A stretch of 64,000 bases of DNA from Candidatus Obscuribacter sp. (GCA_016712465.1 JADJQZ010000009.1:1-64000); one strand, 5' to 3'. Positions 11,372-20,696 are shown, counted from the first letter of the stretch. Notes: generated by a model from the sequence alone, not told the origin. Made by a program: numbers and translations.

Positions 11372-12946
11372 ATGCAAAACACGCAGTACCACGAGCTTTC
11401 AAAAGAGTTCCTCGTCACCCTCGATCAAGAAGCGCTGATCAATCTGGTCATTCAGCTTGATTTTAAGTATCAGCAGCTCGCTGAAAACGCTCGCATTGCG
11501 CTTGCCGATAAGTACGGCAGGAAGACCGAACACTTCATTAGTACAGGGCAGCTGTTGCTTTTTCCCTCTCCGTCAACAAACTCAGGATCCTTGGATTCGC
11601 AAGACTCGGCCCAGAAACTAGGCGTAAAGACTAAGCAACAGGGACATACACGCAACCAGAAGCCGGATCTGCCACACGTTCAACTTTTTCCGCCACCGCC
11701 AGATCCAGCGCTGCTTCCTTGCCCTTGCTGCGGTGTAGCACGTGTGCCAACGCGACGAATTCTTCAAGCTAGTCGCTACCAAATCGTTCCAGCTAGGTTC
11801 TACTTTGAGGATCTGTACTCCCAAGTTTACTCATGCAAGAACTGTCAATGCTCAGAGGAACTTGTGATTAAGACGCCGGAAATTGTAGAAAACGGCACGG
11901 CTTCGCCCGGATTGCTTGCTCACATAGCAGTCTCCCGTGACTGTGACCATATTCCTTTTCACCGTCAGTCAGCCATTTACAATCGCAGTGGAGTCCAGCT
12001 CAGTCGCTCCACTCTCAGTGATTTCTACTCTCAGACCGCCAGAATCCTCCAGCCACTGCACGACTTCAGTCGCCAAGTTTTGCTCAAATCTCACGTGATC
12101 TCCACGGATGATACGCCCGTAAAGGTAATTGACCGCTCTAAATCGAGAAACATGAAGCTCGGTCGCATCTGGGGTTACTTGGGAGATGAAACCCATCCTG
12201 TAACACTCTTCGATTACACTCACAGCAGAGGCCGTGACGGTCCAATGACTTTTCTCACCGGCTTCAATGGTCGACTTCAGGGTGATTGCTTCTCCGGCAA
12301 TCTGGCTATTTGTGCCGCTATCGATACTGTTCTTGTGGCGTGTAATGCGCATGCCAGACGATATTTCATCAAGTCGCTGCCAAACAACAAACTCGGCGCC
12401 GGTAACGCACTTTCTGCCTTTCAGCAACTCTACGAAATCGAAAGAACGGCGAAGGAACTCGGTCTGTCACCAGAGAACACTCAACTGATGAGAGAGCAAG
12501 AAGCTGTGCCGATACTTAAAGAGTTCCACCGCTGGTTGCAACAGGAACAACTTGCTGCGCAGCCCAAAAGCGCATACGGCAAGGCAATTTTCTACTGCCT
12601 GAACAACTGGACATCTCTCACCGAATACGTCAGAGACGGCAGACTCAGCATTGATAACAACCACTGCGAAAGAGAAATGAAATATATCGCCATGGGACGA
12701 AAGGCATGGTTGTTCTTCGGCAGCGACGAGGGCGGAAAGAATCACGCCATAATCCTCTCGATGATCGCAACATGCAGACGCCACGGCGTCGAACCCTGGG
12801 CCTACTTAACCGATGTAATCCAGCGATTGAGCGAAAATCCCAACGAAAACCTCGAAGACCTGCTTCCATACAACTGGAATCCCAGATATCTCACTGGCGC
12901 GCCAGCCGAAATCACCCAGTTTCAGCCTACCCCAAAAGTCGCTTAG
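11372..12946 (+). CDS. tnpC: IS66 DDE transposase TnpC
   Basis: The full-length 524-residue IS66 transposase has an N-terminal leucine-rich coiled segment (about 1-60), a zinc-binding domain with CPCCG and CKNC (about 115-165), and the DDE core (about 180-470). The core contains HVISTDDTPVKV, with an Asp, and the later DNNHCEREMKYIAMGRKAWLFFGSDEGG motif, where the catalytic Glu and the IS66 signature lie. The C-terminal IS66 domain follows. No frameshift is visible, so this copy may be active. Confidence 0.95.
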   Translation: MQNTQYHELSKEFLVTLDQEALINLVIQLDFKYQQLAENARIALADKYGRKTEHFISTGQLLLFPSPSTNSGSLDSQDSAQKLGVKTKQQGHTRNQKPDLPHVQLFPPPPDPALLPCPCCGVARVPTRRILQASRYQIVPARFYFEDLYSQVYSCKNCQCSEELVIKTPEIVENGTASPGLLAHIAVSRDCDHIPFHRQSAIYNRSGVQLSRSTLSDFYSQTARILQPLHDFSRQVLLKSHVISTDDTPVKVIDRSKSRNMKLGRIWGYLGDETHPVTLFDYTHSRGRDGPMTFLTGFNGRLQGDCFSGNLAICAAIDTVLVACNAHARRYFIKSLPNNKLGAGNALSAFQQLYEIERTAKELGLSPENTQLMREQEAVPILKEFHRWLQQEQLAAQPKSAYGKAIFYCLNNWTSLTEYVRDGRLSIDNNHCEREMKYIAMGRKAWLFFGSDEGGKNHAIILSMIATCRRHGVEPWAYLTDVIQRLSENPNENLEDLLPYNWNPRYLTGAPAEITQFQPTPKVA

Positions 12947-14428
12947 CCTTCCTGTAATTTGGTAAACACCCAATCCATGGGACTTTACCAAATTGCACGA
13001 TGAAGCATAAGACATAATATCGGACGTTGGCAGATAATTCTGGCAGCGTATTTGGTGGCATTAGCTTTCTGCGCCTTTTCGACCTTTAAAGGCAAAAAAG
13101 TGCAGGAAATCCACAGAGTTTTTCAAGCCACCGGACGGACACCTTCCATGTAAGGAAGAATTCTCTCCAACGCCTTAAGAGAGATGTGAACGAAGTTTGT
13201 GAAAGACACGTCAAGAAGAGCATCAAGGGCTGGTTGTGGTAGTTCTTCAGACTCCAGCGCATGCCGGATTTCTTCATCCGTCTTACAAACGGTCAAAGCA
13301 AATGCGATTCTATCTAACCGAGCGTGGTCCTTAGATATTTCTCGCCAAGTTATTTCACCGCAAGCATTTTGGATAGCTGATGCCAAGGAATGCCAGCCTT
13401 TCAGGTAAATAAAAGTAGCGGCTTCGGGGTCCTTCTCATCGGCTCTATATGAAAGTCCGACGAATCTTGCTGCGTCTGAGAATCCGGTTGTTTTTCTCAA
13501 CCTTGCTCTAACACTCTTGTACTTGACCTCCTTCTGTTCGTATGGAAGGTCTATCAGTGCAGCTCGTTCTTCCGAGGATAGCTCCCTGCGAACACCGTCT
13601 TCAGATATGCGCAAATTATTTAGTCGGGTCATCCAGACAAATCGTTCGGCAGTCCAGCTAGCCTTGGGTGCACGATACTCGTGCTTTTCGAATGTGCATT
13701 TGCCAATCAAGCCAAGCATTTTGTCAACTGTAAGCGCTGGCAGCTGATGTGAGAATATCTCCAAGACTTGAGTTTCTAGCTCTGCATGAGCATAGGTGGA
13801 ATTGAATTTTCGTTGAGAGGCAAAAAGTAATTTGAGTTCTTCTAGAAGGAGCTTCCTGTCAAAAGTATTCTTGTATGTGCCATCCTTGTTTCGTTTGGCT
13901 TCCGAAAATTCCTGGTCTCTAGCGGCCAGTTCGCCGGGTGTGCGCCAATTTCCCTTTTTGAGCAAATCCCTTGTTCTTGACACGCCAGCAGAGAGCTTAC
14001 CAGCCTCCTTCTTATCGTCTTTCAGCTCCGATTTCCTGGTCGATAGAAAGCCTCTATGTTTGACTATGTGGTAAATAGCTTTTGCGAATTCCTGACCGGT
14101 CAAAAGTCTATCTAACCCTTGCGCTCTTATTTCCCAAGGAGTTAGGGAGCCTGGATCAGCAGTAACGTCGCAAAAGCTGACATCCGCTGATGGAATGAGA
14201 TCATGAGAAGCTAGCAGGCGCCGTAAGCGTAGAAGTCTCTGAGCGCGCCGTTTTAATCTTCTGCGCTGTGTCTTCTTGCTACGCCACTCAATTCCTTTAG
14301 ATTCACCTTTTTCATTCTCGGCCTTGTCAAAGCATCGAACACCCAAATCGATAATGCGATCTTCTCCGAGGATGCACCAACCCACTGAGGCAATGCCCAC
14401 ATCCAAACCTAAAATGTAAGAACCTAAA

Positions 14429-14457
14429 GTTTTCAAACAATATCCCCCTGGTATAAT
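14429..14457 (+). promoter_or_regulatory. Promoter of the tracrRNA
   Basis: TATAAT at 14452-14457 is preceded by TGG, giving an extended -10. A weak -35-like TTTTCA sits about 16 bases upstream. Transcription would begin near 14464, exactly at the anti-repeat. It lies in the 5' end of cas9, which is read the other way, so the two transcripts overlap. Confidence 0.7.
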
Positions 14458-14463
14458 GTCCCC

Positions 14464-14552
14464 CAGTTGTTGCAAACCGGGGTGAGAGCCGTTGCTACAA
14501 TAAAAGCGAAAGCTTGTAACCGCCCAACCTTCGGGTTGGGCTTTTACTTTTC
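14464..14552 (+). ncRNA. tracrRNA of the type II-C system
   Basis: Bases 14465-14487 (TTGCAAACCGGGGTGAGAG core) are complementary to the 3' half of the CRISPR repeat with only two mismatches. A bulge and GTTGCTACAAT follow, as in the Neisseria tracrRNA. Next come a small AAGC-GAAA-GCTT hairpin and a strong GCCCAACC/GGTTGGGC hairpin with a UUCG loop (14522-14541), followed by a T-rich tail that serves as terminator. It guides RNase III processing and Cas9 binding. It is intact although cas9 is interrupted. Confidence 0.93.
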
Positions 14553-14770
14553 AGAAAACATTGTGACACCTGAAGCAAGCAAGGCATAGCTGCACCAGAG
14601 ACGCGGTATATATTTTAAGGCGACAAAGTATATCACCCGGAATCAAAGTAGTCTCTCTTTTCAGCAGGTATCGGAACAATTTAATCAAGTGGGCAATGGT
14701 GTCTTGGTCAAGAGAATTATTGACGACAGTATTTAAGATGCAATGAATGGGCGGCAAATACTATTACACC

Positions 14771-15292
14771 TCAACCAGATTTGCGAGGACTCAATAACAA
14801 AAATATCGCTGGCGCCGCCATTTCCTCGCATCCATAGCGGTAAGCAGAGTCCCCGGCCGTGCTTAAAACCATTACCGTATCAAGGACCATCAAGCGCTTC
14901 TTGAGCTGCGCCAGCGACATGGTGCCACGCTGGACACCAAGCACATAGCAGGCTTCATCAGTAGGTTCCATGCCTGCAAGCTTCGCATGGCACAGCCGGT
15001 CGCCGACAATACTCAGCATGGTCTTCATTGGCGTATTTCTCGGCAGCCCCAGGACCTCCAGAGCCAGCGGATACTGCTCCTTCAACAAGGTCTCGGTGCT
15101 TTTGCCGGCTTGAGCCAGACCAGAGCAATCAGCCAGCCGCCTATCCAACTCGGCAGTTGGGGCGGCTGTCGGCAGCCAAGCCGGAGCAAATCCGACAAGC
15201 ACACAGGAGACGAAAAGAGCCAGACTCATTGTCCCGACGTCCGTCGCCCCCAATGTCGGAACCGGACGTGCTACCAATGTCGCTATCGCCAT
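14771..15292 (-). CDS. Hypothetical exported protein
   Basis: A 173-residue protein that I do not recognise. A hydrophobic stretch (MSLALFVSCVLVGFAPAWL, about residues 22-40) could be a signal peptide or membrane anchor. The rest is soluble, with several Cys and a repeated RGTMSLAQLKKRL-like helix. The ATG at 15292 has GGGGGAG seven bases upstream. It is the last gene of the reverse-strand mobilisation cluster, 15 bases after its neighbour, so it is probably co-transcribed and acts at the envelope. Confidence 0.6.
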   Translation of the reverse strand: MAIATLVARPVPTLGATDVGTMSLALFVSCVLVGFAPAWLPTAAPTAELDRRLADCSGLAQAGKSTETLLKEQYPLALEVLGLPRNTPMKTMLSIVGDRLCHAKLAGMEPTDEACYVLGVQRGTMSLAQLKKRLMVLDTVMVLSTAGDSAYRYGCEEMAAPAIFLLLSPRKSG

Positions 15293-15307
15293 CCTTCACT
15301 CCCCCAG

Positions 15308-15913
15308 TTACTTCTTCTTCGCCATCATCGCCAGCTCAGCATCCCGCCACGCCTGCGCGTCCGCACTCTTCACCTGGTTCGCTTCATAGGAGGTCCACAG
15401 AACAGTGCCGTCCAGGACAGCATCATTGAGCCACCAGTCTTTCATTACCGCTTTTGCATACCCGTGGTCTTGCCGCCCCCACCACACCTTCGCAAAGTCC
15501 TTCTGCCACTTGTACGGCACATGCGCCTTCTCCACCGGCCCAGCCGGCTCTTCTTTCATCGTCCCAAATGCTGGATATAGCTTCTCTTTCTTGCCGCTCT
15601 CCGCCACATACTGCTGGTACTTGGCGTAGCCGCCGCCCTTCAGTTTCACATAGTCCCTGAGCGCCAGCGCCCACCTCGCCATCGCTGCCGGCGGCACCTT
15701 CTCATACCCCGACCGGTAGACCACATGCGGCTCAATCAGATACTGCCCCAGCGGCTTCCCCCCAAACGAGCCCCGAGCCGCTATCACATCCTTCTCCATC
15801 ATCTGCCCCACCAGGACAGACATCTCCGACTTCCTCTGAGCATTCTGCGCGCCCACCGGCGTCTGTAACGCTACCACCAGCACAAGCGCTGCCACTGCCA
15901 GCTGTATCTTCAC
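15308..15913 (-). CDS. Secreted hypothetical protein of the mobilisation cluster
   Basis: The 201-residue protein has a clear signal peptide (KIQLAVAALVLVVALQTPVGAQ), predicting export. The mature part is rich in Trp, Tyr and Lys (FAKVWWGRQDHGYAKAVMKDWWLND) and matches no family I know. Its GTG start overlaps the stop of the upstream gene by four bases, indicating translational coupling with the membrane protein before it. Position suggests a periplasmic partner of the transfer machinery; this is inference from context only. Confidence 0.65.
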   Translation of the reverse strand: MKIQLAVAALVLVVALQTPVGAQNAQRKSEMSVLVGQMMEKDVIAARGSFGGKPLGQYLIEPHVVYRSGYEKVPPAAMARWALALRDYVKLKGGGYAKYQQYVAESGKKEKLYPAFGTMKEEPAGPVEKAHVPYKWQKDFAKVWWGRQDHGYAKAVMKDWWLNDAVLDGTVLWTSYEANQVKSADAQAWRDAELAMMAKKK

Positions 15914-16491
15914 GCCCCTTCTCCTCCCTGATTCAACTGCTCCGATAGCTTCAGCAGCCTCTGCTCAATAAAATCGGAGGTCGCTGTACACAAGTCATTC
16001 ACTGCCTGACTCACCCCTCCCGCTATCGTTTCGAAGTCCACCTGCACCGTCGACAATTCCTCCACCGCCGTCACTTGCACCTTCATCGTCACCACCGACT
16101 CCACCCTCGTCGCCGCCTCCCCGGTGCCCATCTCCTGCATGAACCGGCAGACATAGAAAAGGGTCATGCTCTCCGGATTCACATTCTCCAGGTGCCACCG
16201 CCTCTCCCCAAAGTACTGTGTCGATATCGCATCCTTCACTTCCGTCAAGGCATACATCGGCGTCAGTCTATACGGCCTTGCCGACGGTCTGAATATCGCC
16301 GGGTCCCTCGTCAAATACAACACCGGTATTAGCCTGAACGCAAACACCGCCGCCACCCCGGCTAGAAACGTCGATACGGTCCAGTCTCCACAAAGAAAAT
16401 GGAAGATGTTATACCCCGCAAAAAACGTGAAGAAGGCCGCCACCGTCGACCCTACCATCACTCCCGATGCCTTGAGCTCCGCCGGTATCAT
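15910..16491 (-). CDS. Membrane protein of the mobilisation cluster
   Basis: A protein of about 193 residues with two N-terminal membrane segments (SGVMVGSTVAAFFTFFAGYNIFHFL and VSTFLAGVAAVFAFRLIPVLYL, residues about 9-65) and a soluble C-terminal domain. The true start is the ATG at 16491, overlapping the stop of the J-domain gene as ATGA; a longer frame upstream is an artefact. No known conjugation family is recognised. Two-TM proteins next to coupling ATPases often help anchor the transfer complex; that role here is inference. Confidence 0.6.
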   Translation of the reverse strand: MIPAELKASGVMVGSTVAAFFTFFAGYNIFHFLCGDWTVSTFLAGVAAVFAFRLIPVLYLTRDPAIFRPSARPYRLTPMYALTEVKDAISTQYFGERRWHLENVNPESMTLFYVCRFMQEMGTGEAATRVESVVTMKVQVTAVEELSTVQVDFETIAGGVSQAVNDLCTATSDFIEQRLLKLSEQLNQGGEGA

Positions 16492-17267
16492 TTCCCGCCC
16501 TCTACCCACTTCTCTATCATCGCCTTCGCCCTCTTCGACACCAAGAGCCACCCTGTCCCTATCGTCAAAAGAAGCAGCACAAAACCCCCAAACCACCTCT
16601 GCCGGTCCTGCTCCTGCCACTGCTGCATTAGTTCACCGGCGTCCGCCTTCGACTGCGCCTCCGCCTCCTGCGGCGTCATCCTGTAACCGGTGGCCACATT
16701 GCCGGTCTGCTGCAAGTACATGGCGCGATCCGACCACGCCGCCGTCGCCTGCTTCCTCGATAGCGTCGTCGCCGCATTGTTCGAAATCTTCCCGCACCAC
16801 AGCGAGATTATCCCAATCACTAGCGCCACCTTGGCGTAATTGACGAACTTCTGCCGCTGCTCATACGCCCGCCCAGACTTTACCGCCTGCTGCCTCTCAG
16901 CCTCTCTCTTCTCCCACGCCCCTAACTCACTTTCTGTCTGCCCTGACTGCCCAGCCTGCCACTGCGTCCAATCAGTCGACTCCGACGTGTCTTGCTGCGG
17001 CCGCTCCCCCTCAGCTTTCTTCGTCCTCCAGCCCCCCGGCGGCTTTCCTTCCGGGTGCTCCAGGTAAAACTTACAAATGAGCTCGTTTGCGTCCTTTATC
17101 ACTATCAGCTTCTCCGTCGCCATCTTCTGCGCAGATGACTCCGGCGGAAACTTGTCCGGGTGATAGGCCTGCAAGCTGAACTTGTACGCCGCCTTCACTT
17201 CCTCTAGTGGCGCCCCAGGCTCTAACCCCATCGCCCTGAACGCCGCTTCCACTTCGTCGAAATTCAT
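16488..17267 (-). CDS. Membrane-anchored J-domain (DnaJ-like) protein
   Basis: The N-terminal 70 residues form a J domain: FRAMGLEPGAPLEEVKAAYKFSLQAYHPDKFPPES contains the HPD motif needed to stimulate DnaK. A charged linker (about 75-130) follows, then two membrane segments (YAKVALVIGIISLWCGKI and FVLLLLTIGTGWLLV). Both ends overlap neighbours as ATGA, so it is translated together with the coupling ATPase and the membrane protein. It may recruit DnaK to assemble or remodel the transfer complex. A J protein built into a mobilisation operon is unusual. Confidence 0.82.
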   Translation of the reverse strand: MNFDEVEAAFRAMGLEPGAPLEEVKAAYKFSLQAYHPDKFPPESSAQKMATEKLIVIKDANELICKFYLEHPEGKPPGGWRTKKAEGERPQQDTSESTDWTQWQAGQSGQTESELGAWEKREAERQQAVKSGRAYEQRQKFVNYAKVALVIGIISLWCGKISNNAATTLSRKQATAAWSDRAMYLQQTGNVATGYRMTPQEAEAQSKADAGELMQQWQEQDRQRWFGGFVLLLLTIGTGWLLVSKRAKAMIEKWVEGGK

Positions 17268-19195
17268 ATCGGTAAGCTCTCATCGTCTTCACTTTCGGGC
17301 TTCCGGGTCTCCTTCGGTTCGTCTGATTTTACCGCCTCTTCTCCCCCAGCGCTCCCCGGCTCCTCCACAGCCGCCTCCGGCGCAGCCACGCCTCCAGGAG
17401 CGCTTTCCAACTCCTGCTCCCATTTTGGCGGCTTCTCCTGGTCCTCTAGAAGTAGCACCAGGTTCGGGTCCACCTTCACCTCGTCCCTTGGCGGCGGCGC
17501 ATACCCCACCTGCTCCACATAGTCCTTCCAGGTGAACCTCTCTATCTTCAACGGGTCCGTCGACGGCGTGAACACGATAGACTTCTCCGGCTCCATCGCC
17601 ATTATTTCCGCCGGCGTCATAAGCGACCGGCCAAACTCCCGCTCGCTCACCTGGCACGTCGTCGTGAGCTTCCTCTCCGTCACCGTCTCTTGCCCCAATG
17701 ATTCACTCACCTTCCTCGCCGTGGCAAGATCCGGCGTCCTGAATATCACCCTCGTAGCAGGCTGCGTAAATAGCAGCGTCGCATCATCGTCGCCATACAC
17801 TGACTTCAGCTGCACATAGTCCTGTATCCCCAACACCACAGGCATCTTCCTGTGCCTCACTATCGTCATCTTCTTCGCTATCCCCGGAATAAGTCCGAAG
17901 TTCGTGAACTCATCCAAAATGAGCGCCGTCTTGTTCTTAAACTCCGCCTCCGGCGCCTCCAGAAGTAGGTCCAGTAAGAAGTTGAACACAAGGGCCGCCG
18001 CCGGTTTCAACTTCTCCTTCTGCGCCGGCACTGCCAGATAGAAAGTGAATAGCTGCCCCGGCAGCGCCTTCACATCTATCGTCGTCTTACTCGTCAGCGC
18101 CACCACCTTCGGATTTAGCCACAAGCTTAACCTCTGCATCGCCCCGGATAGCACATTGTTCCTTAGCGTCTCCGTCGATAGCTTCATGAATGCCCGGTAC
18201 TCATCCCTGGCTTGCGCCACCTGCGACTGCAGGAGTACTTGCCCCAGGACCTCCCCTCCTTCTCTGAGCAGGCTCCTCACCTTGGCCATATCGCCGCCTT
18301 CTGCCGCCACATGCAACACCAAAGCAGTCAGTACCGTCCTCTCCGCATTTTCCCAAAACGGGTCGGCTGAACTGTGCCTGTTCTGCGTGGTGTTCCTGAT
18401 TATCAGGTCCACCACATCTATCGCTTTCTCTACCGCCTTCGTGCTGTTACTAACATCTATCTGGTCAAGCGGATTTATGCACACCGACGCCCCGTCGTCC
18501 GGGTTGAAATAATAGACCTTGTGACCGGCCCTCGCCCTGTACCCGGCCGTCTTCTGGTAGAGATCGGGCGGCTCACTCCCCGCCGTCGCCTCCGTCACTA
18601 TCGCCGATACCTTCGTCCTCTCTATCAAGTTCGGGATAAACAACGAGCTGCTCTTCCCGCATCCCGTCGGACCGCATATCACACAGTGCCTTATCGCTTG
18701 CTCTTCCGGCACAACAAGCTTCTTGCCGTTAGCCCACGGCCCTAAGATTAACCCGTTGCCGCTCTCTCCCTCTACCGCATAGCCGGCCGCCTCAACATCC
18801 TCTGCCGTCGCCCACCTGGCTGTCCCGTATGCCGTCTTCGGCTTCGCTTTCGCCAAAGCCTCCTTGACCTTCTCCGCTCTTTCCGCGACTCCCTTTATTA
18901 CCTCAAAACAGAGCTGCTTGCAGTCCTTCTCCATCGAGTGAATTTCTCTGTCGTGCACCTCCACGACTACCCGCCACTTCTCCCCCTCTTTGGCCCAGGA
19001 CGCCGACACTCGGTAGTCAAACGTCCACGGTATGCCGCTGCGCTTCTCCGTCTTCCTCTGCTCCCCGGTTATCTCCCTGGTCAAATCGTTGTAGTTTAAC
19101 GACTGCCACGACCCGGCTCTAAGACTCGTCGCGATAAGCTCCGCCACATACTCGTCCGGTACTTCCAGGTCCCCATGCAGCTTCCCTCTCGCCAT
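17264..19195 (-). CDS. VirD4/TraG-family type IV coupling ATPase
   Basis: The 643-residue protein has Walker A CGPTGCGKSSS (about residue 175), Walker B ALILDEFTNFG (about 415) and the conserved DPFWENAERTVLTALVLHV and PALVLGIQD-like TraG/TrwB segments. It should couple the relaxase-DNA complex to a secretion channel using ATP. The N-terminal 150 residues lack the membrane anchor usual in VirD4. The anchor may be supplied in trans by the two membrane proteins encoded just downstream. The C-terminus is a long acidic, Pro/Glu-rich tail. SD-like GGGGTGA precedes the ATG. Confidence 0.9.
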   Translation of the reverse strand: MARGKLHGDLEVPDEYVAELIATSLRAGSWQSLNYNDLTREITGEQRKTEKRSGIPWTFDYRVSASWAKEGEKWRVVVEVHDREIHSMEKDCKQLCFEVIKGVAERAEKVKEALAKAKPKTAYGTARWATAEDVEAAGYAVEGESGNGLILGPWANGKKLVVPEEQAIRHCVICGPTGCGKSSSLFIPNLIERTKVSAIVTEATAGSEPPDLYQKTAGYRARAGHKVYYFNPDDGASVCINPLDQIDVSNSTKAVEKAIDVVDLIIRNTTQNRHSSADPFWENAERTVLTALVLHVAAEGGDMAKVRSLLREGGEVLGQVLLQSQVAQARDEYRAFMKLSTETLRNNVLSGAMQRLSLWLNPKVVALTSKTTIDVKALPGQLFTFYLAVPAQKEKLKPAAALVFNFLLDLLLEAPEAEFKNKTALILDEFTNFGLIPGIAKKMTIVRHRKMPVVLGIQDYVQLKSVYGDDDATLLFTQPATRVIFRTPDLATARKVSESLGQETVTERKLTTTCQVSEREFGRSLMTPAEIMAMEPEKSIVFTPSTDPLKIERFTWKDYVEQVGYAPPPRDEVKVDPNLVLLLEDQEKPPKWEQELESAPGGVAAPEAAVEEPGSAGGEEAVKSDEPKETRKPESEDDESLPI

Positions 19196-19212
19196 TCATT
19201 CACCCCGTATAG

Positions 19213-20694
19213 CTATCGCATCTCTCCGCTTCCGTAGTCGTCGTAGCAGCGACCACCCTCTCTCTTGTCCTCGTCCAACCGCTCCTCAAACTCGCTCGCC
19301 TGCTTCTTCGAGGCCTTCGCCGCCTCTTCCGCTTCCTTCAGTGCCCGCTCCTGCTCCAGCTTCTGCTGCGCTTCCGCCTGCACCCGCGCTTCCTCCGCCC
19401 GCTGCTTCTCTAACCTCTCAGCCTCTTTCTGCCCTTCGTTAGGCTCCGCCTCCTCCTCAGCCTTATCCTTGTCTTTCTCCTTGGACGGATCTTTCCACCC
19501 CAGAAGCTCATCCAGATCGACCCGCCCGAAGTCCTGCTGTATTTCCTTCTCGTAGCCGCTCAACCGGTCTAGCTCCTCCTCGCAAAACTTCCTCTGATTG
19601 GGGTCGCGCTCCATTAAGTCCTTGAGCCTCCGCCTCTCCCACGAAAGCTCGTAATAAGCGTGCTCTTCTAGCCTCCTGCCCCGCTCTTCATAAAGCCTCT
19701 GCGACCTCGGCTTCCTCCGGTAGTCTAAATAACCCGTCCTCGACTCCGGCTTCTCTCCCCGCTCCCGCTTCTTAAAAGGCACCACCTTGCGCTCGTCTTT
19801 GAAGCTCGACGGTCCCTGGTACTGCCTCTCTTCTTCCTCTTCCCTGAATTTTGCCCGCGCCTGCCTCTCAAAATAGTCCTCGCCGGCCTTCTCCTTCGTC
19901 CCTATCCAACTCCACAGCCTCTTGTACTGCTCCCTATCTAACTTCGGCTCCTCTTTCTCCTTCAGCCTCTCGCTGTAACCCTTCAAGTCCGCCAGGTCGG
20001 AGTACTTCGTCAGCACTTCCCCGTCCTTCGTCACTATCCGCTCCCACTTCGGCAGCTTCTCTACTTCCTCTTCTTTGCTCCAGACCTTAGGCTCCGGCTT
20101 CTCCTTTACCTTACTCTGCTCTTCTTTGCCGCCCTTCACACCGTACAAAAGCCGGTTGAACATCTCGTCCCCCCGGTCCTGCTCGTACTTCCTATCCAGC
20201 ACACTATCTATCTCCCGGTCCATGAACCGGTCAAAGAAGTGCTCCCGCTCTAAATACTTGTCTCCCCACTCCCTCAGCTGCTTGTGCTCATTTTTCCCCA
20301 GCCTTACCGGCTTGTGCTCCTTGGTCTCCCCAAGTATCAGCACGTGCACATGCAGGTGCTCCGTGTTCGTGTGCGCCACCGCCACCCACTCAAGCTCCTG
20401 CCCCTTCGCCTTCGCCAGGTTCTCCATTAACTCCCTGGTGTACGCCATCGCATCCACCCTGTTCACCCCCGGCGACAGGATAAGTTCGTGCGCAGCCACC
20501 CCCTTGAGCTTCTGCTCCTCCATGGCCTTCATGATGTCCTTCTCGCTGACATCATTGTCTTTATCAAAAAACTTCCGCCCGCCAGGCTCCCTATCCGGCC
20601 CCTGGCGGTGCTGTAAGTACTTCGAGTACTCACCGACGGACTTCACCCCCGGCTTCCCCTTCCAGTACCTGTGCTTCGCTACCGTCGCCCTCAC
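19213..20694 (-). CDS. Relaxase (MOB, HUH-type nickase)
   Basis: The 493-residue protein has an N-terminal relaxase domain (1-190) containing HELILSPGVN and the metal-binding motif HTNTEHLHVHVLI, typical of VirD2/MOBP-like relaxases. Candidate nicking Tyr residues lie in VGEYSKYLQHR. The rest (200-493) is highly charged, coiled-coil-like, rich in E/K/R. It nicks oriT and pilots the strand to the recipient. It starts at GTG, two bases after the RHH gene, and is followed by the coupling ATPase. Family assignment within MOB is uncertain. Confidence 0.88.
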   Translation of the reverse strand: MRATVAKHRYWKGKPGVKSVGEYSKYLQHRQGPDREPGGRKFFDKDNDVSEKDIMKAMEEQKLKGVAAHELILSPGVNRVDAMAYTRELMENLAKAKGQELEWVAVAHTNTEHLHVHVLILGETKEHKPVRLGKNEHKQLREWGDKYLEREHFFDRFMDREIDSVLDRKYEQDRGDEMFNRLLYGVKGGKEEQSKVKEKPEPKVWSKEEEVEKLPKWERIVTKDGEVLTKYSDLADLKGYSERLKEKEEPKLDREQYKRLWSWIGTKEKAGEDYFERQARAKFREEEEERQYQGPSSFKDERKVVPFKKRERGEKPESRTGYLDYRRKPRSQRLYEERGRRLEEHAYYELSWERRRLKDLMERDPNQRKFCEEELDRLSGYEKEIQQDFGRVDLDELLGWKDPSKEKDKDKAEEEAEPNEGQKEAERLEKQRAEEARVQAEAQQKLEQERALKEAEEAAKASKKQASEFEERLDEDKREGGRCYDDYGSGEMR

Positions 20695-20696
20695 AG

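Larger units (their letters stand above)
10433..13142 (+). mobile_element. IS66-family insertion sequence inside cas9
   Basis: The 2710-bp element has ends GTGTCCGTCCGG and, inverted, CCGGACGGACAC. It is flanked by the 8-bp duplication CTTCCATG (10425-10432 and 13143-13150); 8 bp is the IS66 hallmark. It carries tnpA, tnpB and tnpC, all on the + strand and all apparently intact. This contrasts with the degraded IS21-family elements nearby and suggests recent, active transposition. It is opposite in direction to cas9. Confidence 0.95.
8488..14436 (-). pseudogene. cas9: Type II-C Cas9 nuclease, split by an IS66-family element
   Basis: The N-terminal half (14436-13151) has YILGLDVGIASVGW with the RuvC Asp, the arginine-rich bridge helix and the recognition lobe. 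The C-terminal half (10432-8488) has PPIPKQEIRNPVVLRALNQS, the HNH motif YVEIDHILPYS, KHHAMDAAVVA of RuvC-III and a PAM-interacting region close to Neisseria Cas9. Removing the insert and one 8-bp duplication gives ILPYMEEGLRYD and one open frame of 1076 residues, near the 1082 of NmeCas9. The best start is a TTG at 14436 with AGGGGGA six bases upstream; the upstream ATG at 14475 lies inside the tracrRNA. Catalytic residues are intact, so only the insertion disables it. Confidence 0.96.

Noticed and set aside
14551..14757. 68-codon reverse frame after the tracrRNA
   Set aside because: No ribosome site, no recognisable sequence; overlaps the tracrRNA terminator.
17289..17657. 122-codon reverse frame inside the coupling ATPase gene
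   Set aside because: Overlaps the ATPase's own strand in another frame, Gly/Arg-rich translation typical of a GC-rich shadow.
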